Below are positions 15,993 to 23,665 of a DNA stretch of 64,000 nucleotides, in pieces. Numbering within the stretch: the first letter of the stretch is position 1; each line of letters begins with the position of its first letter. Origin of the DNA: DASVEG01 sp035540495 (GTDB lineage Bacteria > Actinomycetota > Acidimicrobiia > Acidimicrobiales > CADCTF01). The notes under the pieces are model-generated. The model worked only from the letters and a program-made list of their open reading frames with translations. It had not been told where the DNA came from and did not search any database. The stretch lies in assembly GCA_035540495.1 (NCBI GenBank), contig DATLGL010000029.1, positions 179,801 through 243,800 of the forward strand, in the 5' to 3' direction. The position numbers and the translations under genes are program-made.

Positions 15993-16676
15993 GTGGTGCT
16001 ACGGGATTCGCTCGAACGGGTGACCGAGGAGATCGTCAACTGCTTCGCGTGCCCGCGTCTGGTCGAGTGGCGTGAGATCGTCGCCGAGGAGAAGCGGGCG
16101 GCGTTCCGCGACGAGGAGTACTGGGGGCGGCCCGTGCCCGGCTTCGGTGATCCGGACGCGCAGCTGCTGGTGGTCGGCCTCGCGCCGGCTGCTCATGGCG
16201 GCAACCGCACCGGTCGCGTGTTCACCGGCGACCGCAGCGGCGACTGGCTGTTCGCTGCGATGTACCGAGCCGGATACGCCAACCAGCCCACGAGCGTGCA
16301 CGCCGACGACGGCCTCGAGCTGCGGGACGCCTACATCGCCGCAGCCGTGCGGTGCGCGCCCCCCGCGAACAAGCCCACCCCGGAGGAGCGAGACACGTGC
16401 CAGCCGTACCTGGAGCGTGAGATCGCGCTGTTGCACGACCTCCAGGTGATCGTCGCCCTGGGGTCGTTCGGGTACGAGGCGGTCTGCAGGGTGCTCGGCG
16501 TGCGGCCGCGTCCGAAGTTCGGCCACGGCGTCGAGGTGGCGTTGCCCGACTGGCGCGACGGCCTGACGATCGTCTGCTGCTTCCATCCGAGCCAGCAGAA
16601 CACCTTCACGGGGAAGCTGACGGAGCCGATGATCGATGCGGTCTTCAACCGAGCGAGGGAGCTCACTGCGTCATGA
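15993..16676 (+). CDS. Family 5 uracil-DNA glycosylase (UdgB-type)
   Basis: This 227-residue protein has the family 4/5 layout: CFACPRLVEWRE, then the active-site loop GLAPAAHGGNRTGRVFTGD and C-terminal HPSQQNTFTGK, the minor-groove loop. The GLAPAAHG form (no catalytic Asp/Asn) is characteristic of family 5, which removes uracil and related lesions. Family 4/5 members usually carry a [4Fe-4S] cluster; cysteines in CFACP, in RCAPP and near CQPYLE are plausible ligands. GTG 15993 fits the TACCTT element upstream, but ATG 15966 is also in frame. Confidence 0.82.
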   Translation: MVLRDSLERVTEEIVNCFACPRLVEWREIVAEEKRAAFRDEEYWGRPVPGFGDPDAQLLVVGLAPAAHGGNRTGRVFTGDRSGDWLFAAMYRAGYANQPTSVHADDGLELRDAYIAAAVRCAPPANKPTPEERDTCQPYLEREIALLHDLQVIVALGSFGYEAVCRVLGVRPRPKFGHGVEVALPDWRDGLTIVCCFHPSQQNTFTGKLTEPMIDAVFNRARELTAS

Positions 16677-16686
16677 GAACGGTCGC

Positions 16687-17481
16687 ATGAGCACGACGGC
16701 GCCACCCCCGAAGCTCGCCGGCTCGAAGCTCGCTCAGACGATCCTCGTCGGCCTCGGAGCCGGCTTCCTCTCGGGACTCTTCGGGGTGGGCGGCGGCATC
16801 CTCATCGTCCCTGCTCTCGTCCTCGTCCTCGGCATCACCCAACGCCTCGCGCACGGGACGTCGCTGGCCGCGGTGCTACCGATCGCGGTGTCGGGCCTCG
16901 TGGGGTTCGCGGTGGAGGACAGCGCCGACTGGCCGGTGGCTGCCGCGCTCGTCAGCGGAGCGATGGTCGGGGCCGTGATCGGCACCGCTGCGCTCCAGAA
17001 GCTGTCGGCCAAGGCGCTCGCGCGCGGGTTCGCGATCGTGCTCGTGCTGAGCGCGGCACGGCTCGCGCTCGATTCGTCAGACGGCTCGGGACGAAGTGAC
17101 CTGACGATCGTGGCGATCGTGGGCCTCGCGCTCGTCGGGCTCCTGTCGGGAACCCTCGCCGGGCTCCTCGGCGTCGGCGGCGGTGTCGTGATGGTGCCGG
17201 CGATGATCATCCTCTTCGGCATCCCTGCCGCAGTCGCGAAGGGGACGTCGCTCGCCGTCATCATCCCGACCTCGGTGGTAGCGACCCAGCGCAACCTCCG
17301 CAACGGCAACGCCGACCTGCCGACCGCCGCGGCCGTCGGCATCGCCGGCATCGTGTCGGCCTATCTGGCGTCGAAGATCTCGGTCGGGCTGGACGAGCAG
17401 GTGTCGAACGCGCTGTTCGGTGCGCTCCTCGCGTTCGTCGCGGTGCGCATGTTCGTGCGGTCGTTCCGCGAGACCGAGTAG
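16687..17481 (+). CDS. TauE/SafE-family sulfite/anion exporter
   Basis: This 264-residue integral membrane protein has about eight hydrophobic segments and an internal duplication: SGLFGVGGGILIVPAL in the first half and AGLLGVGGGVVMVPAM in the second, each followed by a GTSLA motif. This duplication defines the TauE/SafE (DUF81) family, thought to move sulfonates, sulfite or other organic anions. Substrate cannot be told from sequence. ATG 16687 lies ten bases after the glycosylase stop, so the two genes may be co-transcribed. Confidence 0.85.
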   Translation: MSTTAPPPKLAGSKLAQTILVGLGAGFLSGLFGVGGGILIVPALVLVLGITQRLAHGTSLAAVLPIAVSGLVGFAVEDSADWPVAAALVSGAMVGAVIGTAALQKLSAKALARGFAIVLVLSAARLALDSSDGSGRSDLTIVAIVGLALVGLLSGTLAGLLGVGGGVVMVPAMIILFGIPAAVAKGTSLAVIIPTSVVATQRNLRNGNADLPTAAAVGIAGIVSAYLASKISVGLDEQVSNALFGALLAFVAVRMFVRSFRETE

Positions 17482-17525
17482 CGCCGGACGCCGCTGAGTA
17501 GCACCGACGGAAGCGGCCGGCTGTC

Positions 17526-17531
17526 TACCCT
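17526..17531 (+). promoter_or_regulatory. Candidate -10 element for the DinB-like gene
   Basis: TACCCT ends seven bases before ATG 17539, a leaderless arrangement. Confidence 0.4.
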
Positions 17532-17538
17532 GACACCT

Positions 17539-18012
17539 ATGGCTTCGCTCGATCCCGCGACCGCCGTCGCGCGCCTGAAGGGCACCCGGCGCGAGCTCGT
17601 CGCGCTGCTCGGCACGGCGAAGCCGGACCAGCTGCGCCGCGCGCCGGGGCCCGACGACTGGGCACCCGCCACCGTTCTGGCGCACCTCGCCGACGCGGAA
17701 CTCGTCTACGGCGTCCGCATCCGCATGATCCTCACCGGCGACCGTCCCTACATCGCCGCATACGACGAGGAGGCGTGGGTCGAGCGCTTCGCGGAGCTCG
17801 AAGACGACGTCAAGGAGACGCTCGCGCGCTGGCGCGCCCTGCGCGACGCGAACCTACGCGTCTTCGCCTCGCTCGAAGAGGGCGAGTGGGAGCTCACCGG
17901 CGTTCATGCCGAACGCGGCGAGCAGACGATCGCCCAGATCGCTGCGCTCATGGCCAAGCACGACGCCGACCACGTCGACCAGATCCGCACCGGCCTCGCC
18001 ACCGACGACTGA
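17539..18012 (+). CDS. DinB-like (DUF664-type) four-helix protein
   Basis: This 157-residue helical protein has the DinB-fold metal-site pattern: WAPATVLAHLADAE supplies the first His and a late MAKHDADHVDQIR supplies two more. Members include thiol-dependent (mycothiol or bacillithiol) S-transferases and proteins of unknown role. Given the actinobacterial context a mycothiol-linked function is possible, but nothing in the sequence proves it. Confidence 0.75.
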   Translation: MASLDPATAVARLKGTRRELVALLGTAKPDQLRRAPGPDDWAPATVLAHLADAELVYGVRIRMILTGDRPYIAAYDEEAWVERFAELEDDVKETLARWRALRDANLRVFASLEEGEWELTGVHAERGEQTIAQIAALMAKHDADHVDQIRTGLATDD

Positions 18013-18080
18013 ACCGTCGAAACGGTTCATCCGCTGACAATCCGGGTAGCGCACGGCCGACAACTGGGGAAGTCCCTCTG

Positions 18081-19928
18081 TTGCAAAATGGAGGTACAAA
18101 TGCACGTGAAGCCTGCGCGTCTACGCGCTTGCTATCGGCGGGTGCAGCGACGCTCCTAGCAGGATCACTCGTCGTTGTTGCTGCGTCGCCCGCATCGGCG
18201 CTCACCTACGTCGTAACACCGGACAACATGAACGGTTGGGCGACGCTCGCGTACGACTGCACCGCGGAAGACCTCGAGACCACGCAAGTGTTCGTCGAGG
18301 GGCCGGAGACTCCGCCACAAGGATCAGGGAGCCTGAAGTTCGATCTCTCCGACAAGGATGGCAACTTCACCGACCTCTTCCGCACGGACGAGTACGACGG
18401 CCTGCCGCTTTCGGGAATCAGGCAGCTCTCGTACTCGACCTACGTCGAAACTGAGGGAAGTCAGCCGCCGTATCTGCGACTGACGATCGACCTCGATGAC
18501 GATGGCGTGCGCGATGAGTCGCTGTTCTTCTATCCCGCGAACAACGCTGACCAGCAGGCAATCGCCGTAGGCGAGTGGCAGACGTGGGATGTGTTCGGCG
18601 GCCGGGTGAACGTCGACGGCGACTCGGGTCCCGACGGCGCCATGACCTGGGACGAGTACCTCGACTCACGGGCTGAGGACAACCCGACGATCGTCGAGTC
18701 CTTCGAAGGCGGACCAGAGGCGGGCGGCTTCACGATCGGGACCGGATGCGGTGGTGCTGGAACTGCCGGATCGGTCACCTACATCGACCTGCCTACGATC
18801 GGACTCGCTGACGGGGGGGTCGACAAGTACGACCTCGAGACGAAGGCGCAGGCTCGCACGCTCACCGTGTCTCCCGCATCGGGCCCCGCGGGCACGACGC
18901 TGACCGTCTCTGGCACCGACTGCTGGGAGGACGAAGCACACGCTTTCCTCTTCCGCGGCGACGAGCGCATCGACGCCGAGAACGACATCCCGGTCAAGGA
19001 GGATCGCACGTGGTCCACGACAGGGCTGTCCATTCCTGCAGGTTCAGATCCGAACGCGACCTACGTGGTTCGTGCGACCTGCGGCGGACCCACTGCGGGT
19101 GCTGCGTTCGCGTATGGGGAGAAGCCGTTCGACGTCACACCGACGACCGTGGCACAGAACCCGAACACGCCGACTGGTGCCAATGGGTACCGGATGGTGG
19201 CTGCCGACGGTGGCATCTTCACCTTCGGAGCTCGCAACTTCCACGGCTCGACCGGTGCGATGAAGCTGAACAAGCCGATCGTCGGCGGCGCCACTGACGT
19301 GTCCGACTACGACGGCTACTGGATCGTCGCTTCGGACGGTGGTGTCTTCACCTTCAACGCGCCGTTCTTCGGTTCCCTTGGTGGAACGCCTCTCCCGTCC
19401 CCCGCCGTCGAGATCGAGCCGACGCCCACCGGTGACGGTTATTGGATCGTCCTCGCGAACGGCCGTGTCCACGCGTTCGGTGGTGCGAAGCACTACGGCG
19501 ACATGTCGACGCGGGCGCTCAACAAGCCTGTGATCGGGATGTCGGTGGCTCCTGACGGCATGGGGTACTGGCTCGTTGCGGAGGACGGTGGAATCTTCAA
19601 CTTCGGTAGCGCGAAGTTCTTCGGGTCGACGGGCGCGATGAGGCTGAACGCTCCCGTCATCGACCTAGCCCCGATGCCGGATGGACAGGGCTACTACCTC
19701 GTGGCGAAGGATGGTGGTGTGTTCACCTTCGGCACCGCACTGTTCAAGGGCTCGACCGGGAACATGCGGCTCAACCAGCCCGTGATCGCGATGTTGGTCG
19801 CGCCGAACGGCACCGGGTACTGGTTGGCTGCGAGCGACGGCGGGATCTTCACGTTCGGCAACGTCGACTTCCTCGGGTCGATGGGCGGAACGAGGCTGAA
19901 CTCACCGGTACTCGACTTGATCAACTAG
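18081..19928 (+). CDS. Secreted protein: N-terminal beta domain, Ig-like domain and six 42-residue repeats
   Basis: This 615-residue exported protein has a signal peptide ending ...SPASA, a beta-rich domain (about 45-255) with calcium-site-like DLDDDGVRDES, an IPT/Ig-like domain (about 260-350, TLTVSPASGPAGTTLTVSG) and six repeats of about 42 residues (368-615). The third repeat has the variant core NGRVHAFGGA. The start is uncertain. The intact frame offers only TTG 18081 (GGGGAAG upstream) or TTG 18129. A near-perfect GGAGG with ATG 18100 sits in another frame, reading MHVKPARLRA, which would be an ideal signal-peptide n-region if one base were restored around 18120-18130. The stop is followed by a perfect hairpin. 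Confidence 0.8.
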   Translation: MQNGGTNAREACASTRLLSAGAATLLAGSLVVVAASPASALTYVVTPDNMNGWATLAYDCTAEDLETTQVFVEGPETPPQGSGSLKFDLSDKDGNFTDLFRTDEYDGLPLSGIRQLSYSTYVETEGSQPPYLRLTIDLDDDGVRDESLFFYPANNADQQAIAVGEWQTWDVFGGRVNVDGDSGPDGAMTWDEYLDSRAEDNPTIVESFEGGPEAGGFTIGTGCGGAGTAGSVTYIDLPTIGLADGGVDKYDLETKAQARTLTVSPASGPAGTTLTVSGTDCWEDEAHAFLFRGDERIDAENDIPVKEDRTWSTTGLSIPAGSDPNATYVVRATCGGPTAGAAFAYGEKPFDVTPTTVAQNPNTPTGANGYRMVAADGGIFTFGARNFHGSTGAMKLNKPIVGGATDVSDYDGYWIVASDGGVFTFNAPFFGSLGGTPLPSPAVEIEPTPTGDGYWIVLANGRVHAFGGAKHYGDMSTRALNKPVIGMSVAPDGMGYWLVAEDGGIFNFGSAKFFGSTGAMRLNAPVIDLAPMPDGQGYYLVAKDGGVFTFGTALFKGSTGNMRLNQPVIAMLVAPNGTGYWLAASDGGIFTFGNVDFLGSMGGTRLNSPVLDLIN

Positions 19929-19953
19929 GTCGAACGGTAGGAGTGACCTGAAC

Positions 19954-19984
19954 AATCAGCCCCAGGGAAACCCTGGGGCTGATT
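19954..19984 (+). terminator. 14-bp perfect hairpin terminator
   Basis: AATCAGCCCCAGGG and its exact complement flank an AAA loop, 25 bases after the stop of the repeat protein. It separates this gene from the next paralogue. Confidence 0.7.
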
Positions 19985-20036
19985 GCCGTAGGAGGAGTGG
20001 TTTGCACCGTTCGTTCGGAGGGCAGGTTCACGGCTG

Positions 20037-20897
20037 ATGCGTACACGTCGCGCGCTTGCGCTCCTCACGACCTGCGGGCTCGCCGCTGCCTCCTTCGTCC
20101 TCAGCCCGTCGACCTCGTCCGCCCAGACAGACACCGCCGACCAGCCCGTGCCGGGGTACCGGATGACCGCCGACGACGGCGGTGTCTTCACCTTCGGCAA
20201 CCGGACCTACGAAGGCTCCGCTGGCAACATCCGACTGGCGAAGCCGATCGTCGGCGGTTCGACCCGCCAGGACACCCTCGAGGGCTACTGGCTCGTCGCC
20301 TCCGACGGTGGGGTGTTCACCTACGGCGACGCGGAGTACTTCGGGTCGCTCGGCGGCCGCTCGCTCTCGTCGCCCGTCGTCGCGATGGACAGCACGCCGA
20401 CCGGCAACGGCTACTGGCTGGTCACCGCCGATGGCCGTGTCCACGCCTTCGGTAGGGCCGCCGACGCCGGCGGCTACACGACGACTCCGTCGGCACGCGT
20501 GGTCGACATCGCCGGCGGCCCCCTCGGCACCGGCTACTGGATCGTCACCGCCGACGGCGTCGTCCGGAACTTCGGCTCGGCCGAGCACTTCGGCGACCTC
20601 AAGGGCAAGCCGCTCAACAGCCCGATCGTGAGCATCACCCCGGCCGCCAACGGCAAGGGCTACTGGCTCGCCGCGGCCGACGGCGGCGTGTTCACGTTCG
20701 GTGCAGCCGACTTCAAGGGCTCGGCCGGCAACATCAAGCTCAACCAGCCCATCGTGGCCATGCTGGTGACGCCGAACGGCGGCGGCTACTGGCTCGTCGC
20801 TCGCGACGGTGGCGTCTTCACCTACGGCACCGCGACCTTCCACGGCTCGCTCGGCGGCCAGCGCCTGAACGCGCCGATCAACCACATCATCGACTGA
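20037..20897 (+). CDS. Secreted six-repeat propeller-like protein
   Basis: This 286-residue protein is almost only signal peptide and repeats. MRTRRALALLTTCGLAAASF leads to a cleavage region near SSAQT, and six repeats of about 42 residues fill residues 40-286. Each repeat follows GYW-V--DGGVFTFG-A-FGS-G---LN-P-V. The third repeat again has the NGRVHAFG-type variant (ADGRVHAFGRA). This paralogue shows that the repeat block can stand alone as a complete domain. Forty-two residues is the size of one four-stranded propeller blade, so a six-bladed propeller is my inference. Ligand is unknown. Confidence 0.85.
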   Translation: MRTRRALALLTTCGLAAASFVLSPSTSSAQTDTADQPVPGYRMTADDGGVFTFGNRTYEGSAGNIRLAKPIVGGSTRQDTLEGYWLVASDGGVFTYGDAEYFGSLGGRSLSSPVVAMDSTPTGNGYWLVTADGRVHAFGRAADAGGYTTTPSARVVDIAGGPLGTGYWIVTADGVVRNFGSAEHFGDLKGKPLNSPIVSITPAANGKGYWLAAADGGVFTFGAADFKGSAGNIKLNQPIVAMLVTPNGGGYWLVARDGGVFTYGTATFHGSLGGQRLNAPINHIID

Positions 20898-20911
20898 CCC
20901 CGGAGGGGTCA
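20895..20911 (+). terminator. Short hairpin overlapping the stop codon
   Basis: TGACCCC-GGA-GGGGTCA is a 7-bp perfect stem that includes the stop TGA of the repeat protein. It precedes the larger hairpin at 20929-20978. Confidence 0.45.
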
Positions 20912-20928
20912 CCCACGACCCCACCCGC

Positions 20929-20978
20929 TTCTGTCCGGTGGTTCGAAAGACCCGTGTCTCTCGAACCACCGGACAGAA
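20929..20978. terminator. Long bidirectional hairpin between convergent genes
   Basis: An 18-bp perfect stem (TTCTGTCCGGTGGTTCGA at 20929-20946, complement 20961-20978) continues after one mismatch into AGAC/GTCT with a four-base loop. It lies between the ends of the repeat protein (+) and the FrhB-like gene (-). Confidence 0.7.
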
Positions 20979-20989
20979 CGCGTGCGGAG

Positions 20990-21060
20990 AGCTACGCCGG
21001 CTTCGCGGTACTGATCAGCTACGCCGGCTTCGCGGTGTCGATCAGCTACGCCGGCTTCGC
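20990..21060. repeat. 27-bp tandem triplication of the FrhB-like gene's 3' end
   Basis: Three copies in register start at 20990, 21017 and 21044 and share AGCTACGCCGGCTTCGC. The third copy is the last codons and stop of the minus-strand FrhB-like gene (…AKPA, TAG). The period is nine codons, so each unit repeats the AKPA-stop coding sequence. It looks like slippage or unequal duplication of the gene end. Confidence 0.85.
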
Positions 21061-22233
21061 TTCGGCGGGAGCGGCGGTGGCCTTCGCGGTCGTGGTCTTC
21101 GCCTTGGGAGGCGCGATCGGTACGAGGCCCGGCTGCGACTCGGCGAATTCGGGCCAGCGCTTCCGGCTCTTGATCGCGAGCTTCCGCATGAGCTCGATCG
21201 CGGCCGGATCGTCATCGCCGGGGCGGCCGTAGATCAGGCCCTGCTCGAGCATCTCGATGATGATCTTGCGCCCGAGGTCGGTGCGGACGACGGTGAGCGT
21301 CCAGTCGTTGAACTTGCCGATGCCGCCCGTCGAGATGTCGGCGTGCTCAGCCGCGAAGTCAGGGCACATGTTGCAGCCCTCACGAGTCCACGCGTGGCAC
21401 TCCTTCAGCGGGATCTCGTGGTAGTCGCCGTTCTTCATCCAGATCTGGAAGACGCCCTTGATGTTCATCTTCTTGATCTGGTCGCGCTTGAGGCCGTACT
21501 TGGCATCGAAGAGCTCGTCGAAGATCGCGTCGTCGAACGTCTTCGAGCACAGCAGCCCGATGTTGAGCGTGAACTTCCGGGCCACCTTGCCCGCCTTGCG
21601 AAGCGTCATCGCCGGCGGCGACGACGTCTGGCACGACATGCCCACGAGGGCGATCTTCTCGGCCCCGCCCGACACGGCCTCGCCGTAGGCGAGCGTGTTC
21701 GCGGAGTACGTGTATCGGGAGCCGGCGGCGCGCAGCACGTCGTCCTTCGTCTTCGCAACGCCGGGGATCGCCTTCCACGTCGACCCGTCGCCCTCGAGGT
21801 ACGAGACCAGCGCAGCGTCGATGTAGCCCTTCTCGAGGGCGTAGATGAGGATCGCGGAGACGAGGCCGCCGTCCTGGCCCATCTCGTGGATCATCTTGTC
21901 GCTGGCGCGGGTGAGGATCACGTCCTTGTAGACGCCCGCCGGCTCGTCGACGGTGCGCTCACGACCCCAGAGCATCTCGTCGATCGGCGCCTCCCACACC
22001 CGGAACCGGGGGCAGGCACGGGTGCAGGTGGTGCAGCCCTTCTCGCCGTGGATGCAGTTGTCGGGACCGAGCTCCTCTTCGAGGTGGAACGGCTTGTAGA
22101 CACCCTCGTTGTCGTTGTAGCCGAGCACGTCGTGGGGGCAGACGACGACGCAGCCTGCGCACCCGGTGCACAGCCCCGAGGTGACGACCTCGGCGTACAG
22201 CTCCTTCCACTGCGCAGTCCAGCGCTCAGCCAT
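21046..22233 (-). CDS. FrhB/FdhB-family F420-type iron-sulfur oxidoreductase
   Basis: This 395-residue protein has an N-terminal ferredoxin-like region with C22, C25, C28, C32 (CTGCAGCVVVCP) and C60, C67, C70, C74, sufficient for two clusters. It is followed by the FrhB N- and C-terminal domains (GQDGGLVSAILIYAL, LVGMSCQTSS, and LKECHAWTREGCNMCPDF with more cysteines). Family members pass electrons between F420H2 and a partner such as a hydrogenase, sulfite or glutamate synthase module, but no partner subunit is adjacent. The tail after residue 365 is Ala/Lys/Thr-rich and probably disordered; its last codons lie in the 27-bp repeat. Confidence 0.85.
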   Translation of the reverse strand: MAERWTAQWKELYAEVVTSGLCTGCAGCVVVCPHDVLGYNDNEGVYKPFHLEEELGPDNCIHGEKGCTTCTRACPRFRVWEAPIDEMLWGRERTVDEPAGVYKDVILTRASDKMIHEMGQDGGLVSAILIYALEKGYIDAALVSYLEGDGSTWKAIPGVAKTKDDVLRAAGSRYTYSANTLAYGEAVSGGAEKIALVGMSCQTSSPPAMTLRKAGKVARKFTLNIGLLCSKTFDDAIFDELFDAKYGLKRDQIKKMNIKGVFQIWMKNGDYHEIPLKECHAWTREGCNMCPDFAAEHADISTGGIGKFNDWTLTVVRTDLGRKIIIEMLEQGLIYGRPGDDDPAAIELMRKLAIKSRKRWPEFAESQPGLVPIAPPKAKTTTAKATAAPAEAKPA

Positions 22234-22365
22234 TCCCGAAAACTACCGGGCGGCTACTCGACGCGGCGAACCCCCGGCCACGTCGGTCGGGGTTCGCCAC
22301 CTTGGGGGAGTGATCTCAGTGTGCGCCCGCGACGCACGAGCGGGCAGGTGCGGCGGTCCTCCCGA

Positions 22366-22385
22366 TTCGGGACCTTCGGCCCTGC
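22366..22385. promoter_or_regulatory. DosR-box-like site upstream of the PPOx-regulator operon
   Basis: TTCGGGACCTTCGGCCCTGC matches the mycobacterial DosR consensus TTSGGGACTWWAGTCCCSAA at 14 of 20 positions by eye, including the whole left half-site. It lies 34 bases before ATG 22420 and precedes a DosR-like regulator gene, suggesting autoregulation. The right half is weak. Confidence 0.3.
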
Positions 22386-22419
22386 TCCGGATCTCCTTGC
22401 ACCGGCGAGGATGCACGAC

Positions 22420-22872
22420 ATGAACGTCGACCAGAACGGGCTCGAGGTGCTCACGCGCGCCGAGTGCCTCGATCTGCTCGCGTCGTCGACGTTCGGCCGC
22501 ATCGCGCTGACGTCGCAGGCCCTGCCGCTGGTGCTCCCCGTGAACTACCGCTACGACGGCCGGAGCGTCGTCATCCGCACGAATCCGGGCACGAAGCTCG
22601 ACGCCGCCACCCGGCACGCCGTGGTCGCGTTCGAGGTCGACTCGATCGACCCCATCTACCACTGCGGCTGGAGCGTGGTCGTGCAGGGCATCGCCCGGGC
22701 GGTCGACGACCAGGACGAGATCGCCCGCCTCCGGCAGCTGCCGCTGTCGACGTGGATGCCGGCGGCTCCGGATTCATACGTCGCCATCTCGCTCGACATC
22801 GTGAGCGGGCGACGCATCCCCAAGGCGCATCGACAGGGTGTGCCCTTCGCGAGCGCAAGAATGGGCTGGTGA
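22420..22872 (+). CDS. Pyridoxamine 5'-phosphate oxidase-like flavin/F420-binding protein
   Basis: This 150-residue split-barrel protein has LTRAECLDLLASSTFGRIALT and ALPLVLPVNYRYDGRSVVIRT, which match the PPOx-like class seen next to DosR-type regulators. The fold binds FMN or F420; the exact cofactor is unclear. ATG 22420 is preferred because GAGG lies nine bases upstream; ATG 22411 is also in frame. Its stop overlaps the regulator's GTG (GTGA at 22869-22872), so the two are translationally coupled. Confidence 0.78.
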   Translation: MNVDQNGLEVLTRAECLDLLASSTFGRIALTSQALPLVLPVNYRYDGRSVVIRTNPGTKLDAATRHAVVAFEVDSIDPIYHCGWSVVVQGIARAVDDQDEIARLRQLPLSTWMPAAPDSYVAISLDIVSGRRIPKAHRQGVPFASARMGW

Positions 22873-23516
22873 CGTTGCGCGTCTTCCTCCTCGACGACCA
22901 CGAGGTCGTCCGCCGTGGCATCCGAGAGCTCCTCGAGAGCGAGGACGATATCGAGGTCGTCGGTGAAGCAGGCACCGCGGAAGAGGCGCTCGCCCGCATC
23001 CCGCCGACCCGTCCGGAGGTTGCGGTCCTCGACGTCCGTCTGCCCGACGGCGACGGGGTGGAGGTGTGCCGAGAGATCCGGTCGCGGCATCCGGAGATCC
23101 AGTGCCTGATGCTCACCTCGTTCGCCGACGACGATGCGTTGTTCAGCTCGATCATGGCGGGCGCGGCCGGCTACGTCCTGAAGCAGGTGCGGGGGACCGA
23201 CCTCGTCGACGCCATCCGGCGCGTCGGTGCAGGCGAGTCGTTGCTCGATCCTGCGGTCACGAGACGGGTGCTCGAGCGGCTGCGGACGAAGCCGGAGGAG
23301 GACGAGCTCGCCGGCCTCACCGACCAGGAGCGCAAGATCCTGGAGCTCATCGCCGACGGTCTCACGAACCGGCAGATCGCCGAGCAGATCTTCCTCGCCG
23401 AGAAGACGGTGAAGAACTACGTGTCGAACATCCTGGCGAAGCTCGGGATGAGCCGCCGGTCGGAGGCAGCGGCGTACGCGGCTCGCCTCCAGGAACGCCG
23501 CCGTCACGAGGGCTGA
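22869..23516 (+). CDS. NarL/DosR-like response regulator
   Basis: This 215-residue protein has a receiver domain with acidic pocket DD at residues 9-10, phospho-acceptor Asp near 55 (VAVLDVRLPDGDG) and the conserved Lys in YVLKQ. A LuxR-type HTH follows: LTDQERKILELIADGLTNRQIAEQIF, then LAEKTVKNYVSNILAKLGM. The HTH segment is very close to mycobacterial DosR/DevR. No kinase is adjacent, so its signal must come from elsewhere. The pairing with a PPOx-like protein, an F420-type oxidoreductase and a hemerythrin-like gene suggests control of a redox, oxygen or NO response. Confidence 0.85.
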   Translation: MTLRVFLLDDHEVVRRGIRELLESEDDIEVVGEAGTAEEALARIPPTRPEVAVLDVRLPDGDGVEVCREIRSRHPEIQCLMLTSFADDDALFSSIMAGAAGYVLKQVRGTDLVDAIRRVGAGESLLDPAVTRRVLERLRTKPEEDELAGLTDQERKILELIADGLTNRQIAEQIFLAEKTVKNYVSNILAKLGMSRRSEAAAYAARLQERRRHEG

Positions 23517-23522
23517 CGTCAG
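23513..23522. promoter_or_regulatory. CTGACGTCAG palindrome
   Basis: A 10-bp perfect palindrome sits at the stop of the response regulator. GCTGACGTC recurs at 23526-23534, and a related TGACGT-ACG-ACGTCA lies at 23631-23645, suggesting repeated operator half-sites. Confidence 0.3.
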
Positions 23523-23568
23523 AGGGCTGACGTCCCGCCGGCACGAGAGCTGCGTCGCGGCGGTGGTG

Positions 23569-23593
23569 CTGCCGGCGTCAGACCCGCCGGCAG
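23569..23593 (+). terminator. 9-bp hairpin after the response regulator
   Basis: CTGCCGGCG and CGCCGGCAG pair around the loop TCAGACC, about 50 bases past the regulator's stop and before the hemerythrin-like gene. Confidence 0.5.
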
Positions 23594-23630
23594 GTGCCAT
23601 AGGTCCCGGCGCCTTGTCGCCGTGGGCCTC

Positions 23631-23645
23631 TGACGTACGACGTCA
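23631..23645. promoter_or_regulatory. Inverted repeat upstream of the hemerythrin-like gene
   Basis: TGACGT-ACG-ACGTCA is a perfect 6-bp inverted repeat with a three-base spacer, 20 bases before ATG 23666. It is well placed for an operator. Confidence 0.4.
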
Positions 23646-23665
23646 CCGGAGCCGATCCTCGGAGC

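Noticed and set aside
20938..22400. Plus-strand frame running through the FrhB-like gene into the PPOx-like gene
   Set aside because: Only the part from 22420 has family similarity; the rest is a shadow of the minus-strand gene.
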